DNA of 12,707 nucleotides from Nitriliruptoraceae bacterium (GTDB taxonomy: Bacteria; Actinomycetota; Nitriliruptoria; Nitriliruptorales; Nitriliruptoraceae): positions 1 through 12,707 of the forward strand of contig SLDB01000020.1 in NCBI GenBank assembly GCA_007125475.1. Reading direction: 5' to 3'. Within the stretch, counting starts at the first letter, position 1, and every line of letters begins with the position of its first letter. Of the stretch, positions 1 to 6,689 are shown piece after piece. The translations under genes were made by a program, and so were the position numbers. The notes beneath the pieces are model-generated. The model was not told the DNA's origin, searched no databases, and was given only the letters and a program-made list of their open reading frames with translations.

Positions 1-5
1 ACCGC

Positions 6-1397
6 ATGCGCGACGCATCGCCGGTCCCCGGCGCCCTCACCCTCCTCGCCGTCCTGCTGCTGGCCACCGTCGCCGCCCCCGCACTCGCGGCGACCGACGC
101 ACCGCACACACCCGTCGACGCCGCACCGGGGGCATCCGACGCGCCGACGTCCGGGTCCGTCCTCCTCGCCCAGGAGGGTGATGACGACGCCGAGGACGAG
201 GCCGGTGGCGAGGCCGTCCGCGGGACGTTGACGGACCAGGACGGCGACCCCGTCCCCGGTGTGGTGATCGCGGTGACCACCGCCGACGGCGTCGAGGTCG
301 GCGAGGTGGTCAGCGCCGACGACGGGACCTGGGCGCTGGGCCTGCCCGAGCCCGGCGAGTACGTGGTCACCATCGAGGTGGAGACGCTGCCGGACGGCGT
401 GGAGCTGCGCGACCCGGAGCGCACCTCGCTTCAGATCGAGATCCGCACCGGTCAGCAGCGCACTCTGCTGTTCGCGATGGACGAGGTCGGGGCGCGCGCC
501 TCGTTCTTCGACCGCTTCGTCACCGCCGCGTTCAGCGGGCTGCAGTTCGGGTTGATCATCGCGATCGCCGCGATCGGCCTGTCGTTGATCTTCGGGACCA
601 CCGGGCTGGTGAACTTCGCCCACGGCGAGCTGGTCACGCTCGGGGCGATCGTCGCGTGGTTCCTCAACGCCCCGGCGGGCACCGGACTCGGGCTGCACCT
701 GGTGGTCGCCGGCCTGATCGCGGTCGTGGGCTCCGCCGCGTTCGGCGGGGCCGTCGAGCTGGGGCTGTGGCGCCCCCTGCGACGCCGCCGCACCGGGCTG
801 ATCCAGATGCTGGTGATCACCATCGGTCTCTCGATCGCGCTGCGGTTCTCGCTGCAGATCTGGTTCGGTGGGAGCAGCCGTCCCTACTTCCAGTACGCGA
901 TCCAGGAGCCGCTCCGCCTCGGCCCGCTGAGCATCACCCCACGCGACCTGGTGGTCAGCCTCCTGGCGCTGGTGACCCTCGTCGGTGTCGCGACGATGCT
1001 CCAGCGCACCCGGATCGGGAAGGCGATGCGGGCCGTCTCCGACAACCGCGACCTCGCCGAGTCCTCCGGGATCGACGTCGAGCGGGTCGTGCTGGTGATC
1101 TGGGTGATGGGGGCCGGCCTCGCCGGCTTCGGTGGTGTCCTCAACGGGCTGGTGGAGAACGTCCACTTCCTCATCGGGTTCCGGCTGCTGCTGCTGATGT
1201 TCGCCGGGGTGATCCTCGGGGGGCTCGGCACCGCCTACGGCGCGATGTTCGGCTCCATCGTGGTCGGGCTGGTCACCGAGCTCTCCACGCTGTGGTTCTC
1301 CACCGAGCTGAAGTTCGTCTGGGCGCTGTTCGCGCTGATCATCATCCTGCTGTTCCGGCCGCAGGGGCTGCTGGGCCGCGCCGAGAGGATCGGGTAG
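6..1397 (+). CDS. livH: LivH-type branched-chain amino acid ABC transporter permease with an N-terminal extracytoplasmic domain
   Basis: Inner-membrane permease half of an amino-acid importer; it would pair with the LivM homologue that follows. The 463-residue protein is about 150 residues longer than a usual LivH. Residues 1-29 look like a signal peptide (hydrophobic stretch, then APALAA). Residues 30-70 form a Pro/Ala- and Asp/Glu-rich linker. Residues 70-158 read as a beta-sandwich of the carboxypeptidase-regulatory/CNA-B-like kind (VRGTLTDQDGDPVPGVVIAV, then DDGTWALGLPEPGEYVVTIE). The permease starts near 170: FGLIIAIAAIGLSLIFG, then GLVNFAHGEL, which is a LivH hallmark. A cytoplasmic EAA-like loop lies at about 335-356 (IGKAMRAVSDN) and the C-terminus has RPQGLLG. 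The start is the first ATG in the window; no stop precedes it in frame and no ribosome site is visible in five bases, so the true start could lie upstream. Substrate class is inferred from the family and neighbours. Confidence 0.9.
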   Translation: MRDASPVPGALTLLAVLLLATVAAPALAATDAPHTPVDAAPGASDAPTSGSVLLAQEGDDDAEDEAGGEAVRGTLTDQDGDPVPGVVIAVTTADGVEVGEVVSADDGTWALGLPEPGEYVVTIEVETLPDGVELRDPERTSLQIEIRTGQQRTLLFAMDEVGARASFFDRFVTAAFSGLQFGLIIAIAAIGLSLIFGTTGLVNFAHGELVTLGAIVAWFLNAPAGTGLGLHLVVAGLIAVVGSAAFGGAVELGLWRPLRRRRTGLIQMLVITIGLSIALRFSLQIWFGGSSRPYFQYAIQEPLRLGPLSITPRDLVVSLLALVTLVGVATMLQRTRIGKAMRAVSDNRDLAESSGIDVERVVLVIWVMGAGLAGFGGVLNGLVENVHFLIGFRLLLLMFAGVILGGLGTAYGAMFGSIVVGLVTELSTLWFSTELKFVWALFALIIILLFRPQGLLGRAERIG

Positions 1398-2384
1398 ATG
1401 GACGCCCTGGTCACCATCCTCGCCGGCGGCCTGAACTCCGCCATCGGTCCGACCGCGATCGTGTTCGCGCTGGCGGCGATCGGACTGAACGTCCACTACG
1501 GCTACACCGGGCTGCTGAACTTCGGGCAGGTCGGGTTCATGCTGGTGGGTGCCTACGGGCTCGGGATCAGCGTCTCGATCTACGGCGCGCCGTTCTGGGT
1601 CGGGATCCTCATCGGGTTGGGAGCGTCGGTGGCGCTGGCGTTGCTGCTGGGGTTCCCCACGCTGCGCCTGCGTGCCGACTACCTCGCGATCTCGACGATC
1701 GCCGCCGCCGAGATCATCCGGTTCATGATCCGCTCGACCGGGGCACGCGAGTTCACCGGCGGGCCGTTCGGGATCCCCTCCAACGTCGGCGGTCCCGGGT
1801 TCGCCCAGACCTGGCACCAGATGAACCCGTTCCCCTCGGGGCGCTACACGTTCGGCTGGCTGCAGTTCACCCACACCCGCCTGTGGGTCGTCATCGTCGG
1901 GTGGGGGCTGGTCGCGCTGGTCACGCTGGTGGTCTGGCTGCTGATGCGCAGCCCGTGGGGCCGGGTACTGAAGTCGATCCGTGAGGACGAGGACGCCGCC
2001 CGCGCCCTGGGCAAGAACGTCTTCGCCTACAAGATGCAGGCGCTCATCCTCGGCGGGGTCCTCGGCGGGCTCGCCGGGATCGTCCTGGCACTGAACCAGG
2101 CCGCGATCGGTCCCGACCAGTTCCTGCCCCAGCTGACGTTCTTCGCCTACGCGGTCCTCATCCTGGGAGGGGCGGCCTCGATCTTCGGACCGATCCTCGG
2201 GGCGTTCGTGTTCTGGTTCCTGCTCTCCTCGGTGGAGCGGGCACTGCTCACCGCCGACGTCATCCCCACCGCCACGATCGGCCCGGCCCGGCTGGCGTTC
2301 GTCGGGGTCCTCCTCGTCCTGCTGATGGCGTTCCGCCCGCAGGGGATCCTCGGCAACAAGCGGGAGATGGTCCTCGATGGCTGA
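1398..2384 (+). CDS. livM: LivM-type branched-chain amino acid ABC transporter permease
   Basis: Second membrane subunit of the importer, expected to form a heterodimer with the LivH homologue. It has 328 residues, normal for LivM homologues, and is very hydrophobic throughout. Family marks are AAIGLNVHYGYTGLLNFGQV (residues 27-46), GFPTLRLRADYLAISTIA (85-102), TGGPFGI (120-126), the cytoplasmic EAA-like coupling loop SPWGRVLKSIREDEDAARAL (185-204), which should dock on the ATPases, and AFRPQGILG near the C-terminus. Its ATG follows the livH stop codon directly with no spacer, so translation is probably coupled. No odd residues were seen. The exact substrate (branched-chain amino acids, other amino acids or amides) cannot be decided from the permease. 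Confidence 0.93.
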   Translation: MDALVTILAGGLNSAIGPTAIVFALAAIGLNVHYGYTGLLNFGQVGFMLVGAYGLGISVSIYGAPFWVGILIGLGASVALALLLGFPTLRLRADYLAISTIAAAEIIRFMIRSTGAREFTGGPFGIPSNVGGPGFAQTWHQMNPFPSGRYTFGWLQFTHTRLWVVIVGWGLVALVTLVVWLLMRSPWGRVLKSIREDEDAARALGKNVFAYKMQALILGGVLGGLAGIVLALNQAAIGPDQFLPQLTFFAYAVLILGGAASIFGPILGAFVFWFLLSSVERALLTADVIPTATIGPARLAFVGVLLVLLMAFRPQGILGNKREMVLDG

Positions 2385-3342
2385 GCAGACCTCCGCCGCG
2401 GCCGCACTCGCCGGTGTCGAACCCGTCCCCGGCGTCGCCAAGCCCGACCCGATCCTGATCGCCGACGGCGTGCAGCGGCGGTTCGGTGGGCTGACCGCGG
2501 TCGACGTCGAACACCTCGAGGTCCAGCGCGGCGGGATCACCGCGTTGATCGGGCCGAACGGTGCCGGCAAGACCACGTTCTTCAACCTCATGACCGGGTT
2601 CGACCGGCCGAACGCCGGGACGTGGCGGTTCGACGGCCACGACCTCTCCCACGTCCCCGCCCACCAGGTCGCCCGGTACGGCATGGTGCGCACCTTCCAG
2701 CTCACCAAGGCGCTCACCCGGCTGTCGGTGATGGAGAACATGAAGCTCGGCGCCACCGGGCAGGCCGGCGAGCGGTTCCTGCGGGCCCTGGTCCCGGCGT
2801 TGTGGCGCCCCCAGGAGGCCGAGATCGAGGCCAGGGCCATCGAGCTCCTCGAGCGGTTCCGGCTCGGGCACATGCGCGACGAACTCGGCGGTGAGCTCTC
2901 CGGCGGTCAGCGCAAGCTGTTGGAGATGGCCCGGGCGTTGATGGTGCAGCCCTCGCTGGTGATGCTCGACGAGCCGATGGCCGGGGTGAACCCGGCGTTG
3001 ACGCAGTCGCTGCTGCGTCACGTCCAGGAGCTGCCGTCGATGGGGATGACGGTGATCTTCGTCGAGCACGACATGGACGTGGTGATGGAGATCAGCGACT
3101 GGATCGTGGTGATGGGCCAGGGCCGGATCCTCGCCGAGGGACCACCGGCGGACGTCGCCCGCAACCCCGACGTCATCGACGCCTACATCGGGGCCGGGCA
3201 CGGCGACGAGTCGCGGTTCACCCCCGCCCCCCGGAGATCCGGCACCGCCCCCGCCGGTGTGATCGAGGTCACCCCGCCGGACGAGGACGAGGGGACCGAG
3301 GACCTCGCCGACGGCGCCGACCGCCGACAGGAGGACCAATGA
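2377..3342 (+). CDS. livG: LivG-type ABC transporter ATP-binding protein
   Basis: Cytoplasmic ATPase that powers the importer together with LivF. It has 321 residues. Visible motifs are Walker A GPNGAGKTT (59-67), Q-loop Gln108 in RTFQLTKALT, ABC signature LSGGQRK (174-180), Walker B LVMLDEP (194-200) with catalytic Glu199, and switch His231 in VEHDMDVV. The helical insert with VMENMKLG is typical of LivG. The protein is longer than usual: about 27 extra residues precede the ATPase core and an acidic, Pro-rich tail follows after about residue 275 (PPDEDEGTEDL). The ATG overlaps the livM stop by 8 bp, with GGGAG about 10 nt upstream, so the gene belongs to the livHMGF operon. The tail is probably disordered and has no assigned role. 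Confidence 0.93.
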   Translation: MAEQTSAAAALAGVEPVPGVAKPDPILIADGVQRRFGGLTAVDVEHLEVQRGGITALIGPNGAGKTTFFNLMTGFDRPNAGTWRFDGHDLSHVPAHQVARYGMVRTFQLTKALTRLSVMENMKLGATGQAGERFLRALVPALWRPQEAEIEARAIELLERFRLGHMRDELGGELSGGQRKLLEMARALMVQPSLVMLDEPMAGVNPALTQSLLRHVQELPSMGMTVIFVEHDMDVVMEISDWIVVMGQGRILAEGPPADVARNPDVIDAYIGAGHGDESRFTPAPRRSGTAPAGVIEVTPPDEDEGTEDLADGADRRQEDQ

Positions 3343-4064
3343 CCGACGTGCTCCTGGAGGCCACCGATGTCACCGCCGGCTACCTCCCCGGGATCGACAT
3401 CCTCACCGGGTGCGGGCTCACCCTCGAGGACGGTGAGCTCGTCGGGGTGATCGGCCCCAACGGTGCCGGGAAGTCGACGCTGCTCAAGGCGCTGTTCGGC
3501 CTGGTCCGCATCCGGCAGGGGTCGGTGACGTTGCGCGGCCGCGACATCTCCAACCTCCCGGCGAACCGACTCGTCGCCGAAGGGGTCGGCTACGTCCCTC
3601 AGAACCGCAACGTCTTCCCCAGCCTCACCGTCGAGGAGAACCTCGAGATGGGGCTGTACCTGCGCCCGCGCCAACTCGAGGCGCGGCTGGCCGCGGTCGC
3701 CGAGATCTTCCCGCTGCTGGCCGACCGCCGGCGTCAACGCGCCGGCGCCCTGTCGGGAGGCGAGCGGCAGATGGTCGCGATGGGCCGGGCCCTGATGATG
3801 CAGCCGTCGGTCCTCCTCCTCGACGAGCCGTCGGCCGGGCTCTCGCCGGCGCTGCAGGACGAGGCGTTCCTGCGGGCACGCGAGATCAACGCCTCCGGGG
3901 TCTCGATCGTGATGGTCGAGCAGAACGCCCGGCGGTGCCTGCAGATCTCGCACCGTGCTTACGTCCTCGACCAGGGCCGCAACGCCTACACCGGCACCGG
4001 CGAGGACCTCCTCAACGACCCGAAGGTGATCGAGCTCTACCTCGGCACCCTCGCCGGCGGCTGA
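3339..4064 (+). CDS. livF: LivF-type ABC transporter ATP-binding protein
   Basis: Second cytoplasmic ATPase of the importer, partner of LivG. At 241 residues it has the normal length. It shows Walker A GPNGAGKST (39-47), Q-loop YVPQNRNVFPSLTVEENL (85-102), signature LSGGERQ (138-144) and Walker B VLLLDEP (158-164) with Glu163. The usual switch His is replaced by Gln in VEQNARRCL (Gln195), which is the normal state in LivF proteins and separates it from LivG. The ATG overlaps the livG stop as ATGA, with a strong AGGAGG four nt upstream (3329-3334). It is the last gene of the operon and is followed by two hairpins. Confidence 0.94.
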   Translation: MTDVLLEATDVTAGYLPGIDILTGCGLTLEDGELVGVIGPNGAGKSTLLKALFGLVRIRQGSVTLRGRDISNLPANRLVAEGVGYVPQNRNVFPSLTVEENLEMGLYLRPRQLEARLAAVAEIFPLLADRRRQRAGALSGGERQMVAMGRALMMQPSVLLLDEPSAGLSPALQDEAFLRAREINASGVSIVMVEQNARRCLQISHRAYVLDQGRNAYTGTGEDLLNDPKVIELYLGTLAGG

Positions 4065-4092
4065 CGACGCCGGGACACGTCACGCGGCGTCG
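4065..4092. terminator. First hairpin after livF
   Basis: Directly after the livF stop, an 8-bp perfect inverted repeat (4065-4072 with 4085-4092, arms CGACGCCG and CGGCGTCG) encloses a 12-nt loop. There is no T-run behind it. It is probably part of the 3' end of the livHMGF transcript, acting with the stronger hairpin that follows. Confidence 0.4.
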
Positions 4093-4107
4093 ACGGGGCC
4101 GGGGACG

Positions 4108-4138
4108 GGACGGGCCCCGCCGTTGGCGGGGCCCGTCC
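4108..4138. terminator. Strong hairpin between convergent livF and livK
   Basis: A perfect 14-bp inverted repeat (4108-4121 with 4125-4138, arms GGACGGGCCCCGCC and its complement) closes on a 3-nt GTT loop. It lies between two genes that face each other, so it could end transcription from both sides. No T-tract follows on either strand, which is common for terminators in high-GC actinomycetes. Function is inferred from stem strength and position. Confidence 0.7.
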
Positions 4139-4165
4139 GATGCCGCTACACGGCCGGTGCGTGGA

Positions 4166-5509
4166 TCAGAAGCTCGACTCGACACGGTCGGTGACGTCGA
4201 AGTTGCCCTCGGCGTCGAACTCCCAGATCTGGTACAGCCCGGAGCTCGGCTCACCGTTGCCGGTCTCGGTCTCGATCAGGCTCACACCCGACAGGGTCTG
4301 GTAGGCGATGTCCTGGCCGTCGTCGATGAGCTCCTTGCAGGTGGCGTAGGAGTCGCACTCCTCGCCGTCGGAGGTCACCCCGACCATCTCGGGGGCGAAG
4401 TCCGCGGCGTCGTCGGAGCCGGCGATCTCCGCGGCGAGCGCGATGATCGTGACGCAGTCATACACCTCGGCGGCGTAGATGGTGTCGTCCGACCCCGTCG
4501 CTTCACGCAGACGGTCGAGCCACTCCTCAGGGGCGTCGGGGCCCGGGGCGGTGCCCCGCATCCCGTCGAGGACACCCGGGTCATCGGGGTCGACCAACTC
4601 CGGCAGGTCCCCGGAGCTCAGCCCGTCCGCGCCATACACCCCGACGCTGCCGGGACCGAAGCCCTCCTCGATCAGCCCGGCGAGGATCTGCGCGCCCTCG
4701 TCGAACGAGATGAGGATCACCGAGTCCGCACCGGATCCGACGACCTCGTTCACCTCGGCGTCGAAGTTCGCCGCCTCCGGGTCGTACACGATCTCGGCGG
4801 CGATGCTGGCGCCCTGGTCCTCGAGCGCACCGACGGTGGCGTCGAGGAGGCCCTGGCCGTAGTCGTCGGCCCTGGCGAGGACCGCCGGGTTGGAGTTGCC
4901 GTCCTCGATCACGATGTCGGCGAGGACCGGCCCCTGCAGGGCGTCGGTCGGGGCGGTACGGAAGTACAGCCCGTTGTAGTCGTTGTCGCTGAACACCGGC
5001 GCGGTGTTCGACCCCGAGCACTGCAGCACCCCGGCCGAGGTCACCGAGTCGACGAACGCCCGCGACATGTCGGAGGAGGCCGCACCGATGATGGCGTTCA
5101 CACCCTCACCGACGAGGCGCTCGGCGGACTCGGCCGCGACGGTGGTGTCGCCGGCCTCGTCGGCACCGGAGATCGTCACGTCATTACCGAGCACGCCCCC
5201 GGCGCCGTTGATGTCCTCCAGCGCCAGTTCGACCGCACCGATCTGCGGGGGGCCGAGGAACGCGAGCTGGCCCGACTGCGGCAGCACGTAGCCGAGGTTC
5301 AGGACGCCTTCAGCGGTCTCGGGGCCCTCTTCGGCGTCGTCGACCTCGGCGTCGTCGGCGGCGGCCGCGTCGTCGGTGTCGTCGGTCGCTTCCTCGGTCG
5401 CGTCGTCGTCGGGCTCGTCGACGACGTCCTCGCCGTTGCCACACGCCGCAGCGGCGAGCGCAAGTGCGGTGACCGCCGCCATGCGGCGCACCCACAGAGA
5501 ACGCTTCAT
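4166..5509 (-). CDS. livK: LivK-type substrate-binding lipoprotein of the ABC importer
   Basis: Extracytoplasmic receptor that should deliver ligand to the LivHMGF importer. It has 447 residues. The start is the ATG at 5509 because GGGAGG lies 7 nt upstream and a signal sequence follows (MKRSLWVRRMAAVTALALAA); the open frame upstream of it has no such features. Cys23 after AAA is the probable lipidation site, although the -3 residue is Ala rather than the usual Leu. Residues 24-66 are an Asp/Glu/Ala-rich linker. The type I binding fold begins at about 68: LNLGYVLPQSGQLAFLGPPQ, then AVELALEDINGAGGVLG and the hinge-side motif IIGAASSDMSRAF. Cys at EECDSYATCKEL may form a disulfide. The gene is convergent with the rest of the importer, whereas livK homologues often share its operon. 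The ligand is not determined. Confidence 0.92.
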   Translation of the reverse strand: MKRSLWVRRMAAVTALALAAAACGNGEDVVDEPDDDATEEATDDTDDAAAADDAEVDDAEEGPETAEGVLNLGYVLPQSGQLAFLGPPQIGAVELALEDINGAGGVLGNDVTISGADEAGDTTVAAESAERLVGEGVNAIIGAASSDMSRAFVDSVTSAGVLQCSGSNTAPVFSDNDYNGLYFRTAPTDALQGPVLADIVIEDGNSNPAVLARADDYGQGLLDATVGALEDQGASIAAEIVYDPEAANFDAEVNEVVGSGADSVILISFDEGAQILAGLIEEGFGPGSVGVYGADGLSSGDLPELVDPDDPGVLDGMRGTAPGPDAPEEWLDRLREATGSDDTIYAAEVYDCVTIIALAAEIAGSDDAADFAPEMVGVTSDGEECDSYATCKELIDDGQDIAYQTLSGVSLIETETGNGEPSSGLYQIWEFDAEGNFDVTDRVESSF

Positions 5510-5606
5510 GTTCACCCTCCCGTTGAGGAATCCGTTCGGCCGTCGACGGGAGACCCCGCGAGAGATCGGCCGGAAAGTCGCGGACACTGACGCGCCGCGT
5601 CGTCGT

Positions 5607-5636
5607 ACGCTACTACGCACGTAGGAGATCCGTCCA
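5607..5636 (-). promoter_or_regulatory. Candidate livK promoter with a palindrome in its spacer
   Basis: On the minus strand, TGGACG (5636-5631, four of six matches to TTGACA) is followed after 18 nt by TAGCGT (5612-5607, fits TAnnnT). The predicted start near 5600 would leave a leader of about 90 nt. The spacer holds the 12-bp palindrome CTACG-CA-CGTAG (5613-5624) next to the -10, a natural operator position. The assignment rests on motif fit only. Confidence 0.45.
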
Positions 5637-5646
5637 CCACGCGCGC

Positions 5647-5660
5647 ATCAGCGCGCTGAT
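5647..5660. repeat. 14-bp perfect palindrome between purC and livK
   Basis: ATCAGCGCGCTGAT is a perfect 14-bp palindrome 20 nt past the purC stop codon and 11 nt upstream of the candidate livK -35. It could be an operator for livK or a weak transcript-end hairpin for purC (5-bp stem, 4-nt loop, no T-run). The operator reading is slightly favoured because the stem is short. Confidence 0.4.
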
Positions 5661-5679
5661 CCTCGCACATGGGCGATCG

Positions 5680-6570
5680 TTACGACGCCAACCAGCGTGC
5701 GAACGGCGCACCGGTGAGCCGCTCGTAGGCCTCGACGTACTTCTCCCGGGTCTTGGCGACGACGTCCTCGGGCAACGCGGGCGCCGGCGGGGTGCGGTCC
5801 CACCCGGTCGAGGTCGCGTAGTCGCGGACGAACTGCTTGTCGAAGCTCGGCGGTGAGGTCCCCGGACGCCAGGAGTCGGCCGGCCAGTACCGCGACGAAT
5901 CGGGGGTGAGCACCTCGTCGGCGAGGAGGAGTTCGCCGCCGCGGAGCCCGAACTCCAACTTCGTGTCAGCCAGGATGATCCCCCGCTCGGCGGCGTACCG
6001 CGCCCCGGCGTCGTACACCGCCAGCGACACCTCCCGCAGCTGCCGGGCCAGGTCGGCCCCGACGGCGTCGGCGACGACGTCGAAGGTGACGTTCTCGTCG
6101 TGCTCACCGTCGGCCGCCTTCGTCGCCGGGGTGAAGATCGGCTCGGGGAGACGGTCGGCCTCCCGCAACCCGTCCGGGAGGCGTACGCCGCCGGCGTGCC
6201 CGTCACGCTGGTACTCGGCCCACGCCGATCCGGCGAGGTACCCGCGCACCACGCACTCGAAGGGGACGATCTCGACCCGGCGACAGAGCATGATCCGGCC
6301 ACGCAGCTCGTCGGCGGCGTCGGCGACGCCGGAGGGCAGGTCGGCGACGTCGGTCGAGACGAGGTGGTTGGGCACGATCCCGGCGAGTCGGGCGAACCAG
6401 AACGCACTCAGCGCGGTGAGGACCCGTCCCTTGTCCGGGACCGGTGTGGGGTGCACCACGTCGTAGGTCGAGACGCGGTCCGAGGCGACGAGGAGGAGGT
6501 GGTCGCCGTCGACCGCGTACAGGTCCCGCACCTTGCCGGAGCCCAAGTGCTCCAACACCTCGAGTCCCAC
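5680..6570 (-). CDS. purC: Phosphoribosylaminoimidazole-succinocarboxamide synthase (SAICAR synthetase)
   Basis: Cytosolic enzyme of de novo purine synthesis that joins CAIR and aspartate with ATP hydrolysis to give SAICAR. With the start at GTG 6570 the protein has 296 residues, matching the long form of the family rather than the roughly 237-residue E. coli enzyme. Motifs are GKVRDLY (12-18, nucleotide-binding loop), SDRVSTYD (30-37), FECVVRGYLAGSAW (104-117), LPEPIFTPATKA (141-152), ILADTKLEFG (199-208) and DEVLTPDSSRYW (218-229). All family signatures are intact. The longest frame opens at GTG 6576, but there the start codon would lie inside the ribosome site; GTG 6570 has ideal spacing. 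No other pur gene is adjacent. It is divergent from the MoaB-type gene. Confidence 0.95.
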   Translation of the reverse strand: MGLEVLEHLGSGKVRDLYAVDGDHLLLVASDRVSTYDVVHPTPVPDKGRVLTALSAFWFARLAGIVPNHLVSTDVADLPSGVADAADELRGRIMLCRRVEIVPFECVVRGYLAGSAWAEYQRDGHAGGVRLPDGLREADRLPEPIFTPATKAADGEHDENVTFDVVADAVGADLARQLREVSLAVYDAGARYAAERGIILADTKLEFGLRGGELLLADEVLTPDSSRYWPADSWRPGTSPPSFDKQFVRDYATSTGWDRTPPAPALPEDVVAKTREKYVEAYERLTGAPFARWLAS

Positions 6571-6580
6571 GATCACCTCC
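6571..6580 (-). promoter_or_regulatory. Near-perfect Shine-Dalgarno site of purC
   Basis: On the minus strand GGAGGTGATC (6580-6571) matches the full anti-Shine-Dalgarno end of 16S rRNA. It contains the upstream GTG (6576) and ends immediately before GTG 6570. GGAGG is 5 nt from GTG 6570, which makes that the better start. Confidence 0.7.
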
Positions 6581-6589
6581 GCCGTCGGT

Positions 6590-6661
6590 GTACCCCCGGA
6601 GGCAGAACGTACTCCCCCGGCCGTGGTTGCCTCGTCGGCGTCGTCGATCGCCGCCTACGCT
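6590..6661. promoter_or_regulatory. Divergent purC/moaB control region with a repeated GTACCCCCGG box
   Basis: The 119 nt between the two start codons hold candidate -10 boxes in both directions: TACGTT on the minus strand (6611-6606) for purC, and TACGCT on the plus strand (6656-6661) for the MoaB-type gene. No good -35 is present for either; TTGCCT (6627-6632) is too far from the plus-strand -10. A box occurs twice, GTACCCCCGG (6590-6599) and GTACTCCCCCGG (6609-6620), starts 19 nt apart. One copy overlaps the purC -10 and the other its expected transcription start, as an operator would. Confidence 0.35.
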
Positions 6662-6689
6662 GCCCCGGGGCACGAGGACGGGAGCCGGG

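Noticed and set aside
2260..3339. Minus-strand open frame of 359 codons opposite livG
   Set aside because: Antisense shadow of livG, which has all ABC ATPase motifs.
3935..5590. Plus-strand open frame of 551 codons opposite livK
   Set aside because: It overlaps the livF end and the terminator hairpins and is antisense to a clear binding-protein gene. Low-complexity Arg/Val/Gly/Asp composition; no ribosome site or domain.
5510..5620. Upstream extension of the binding protein (37 more residues)
   Set aside because: The extension is Arg-rich, would cover the candidate -10 and leader, and would bury the signal peptide. The ATG at 5509 has a GGGAGG site.
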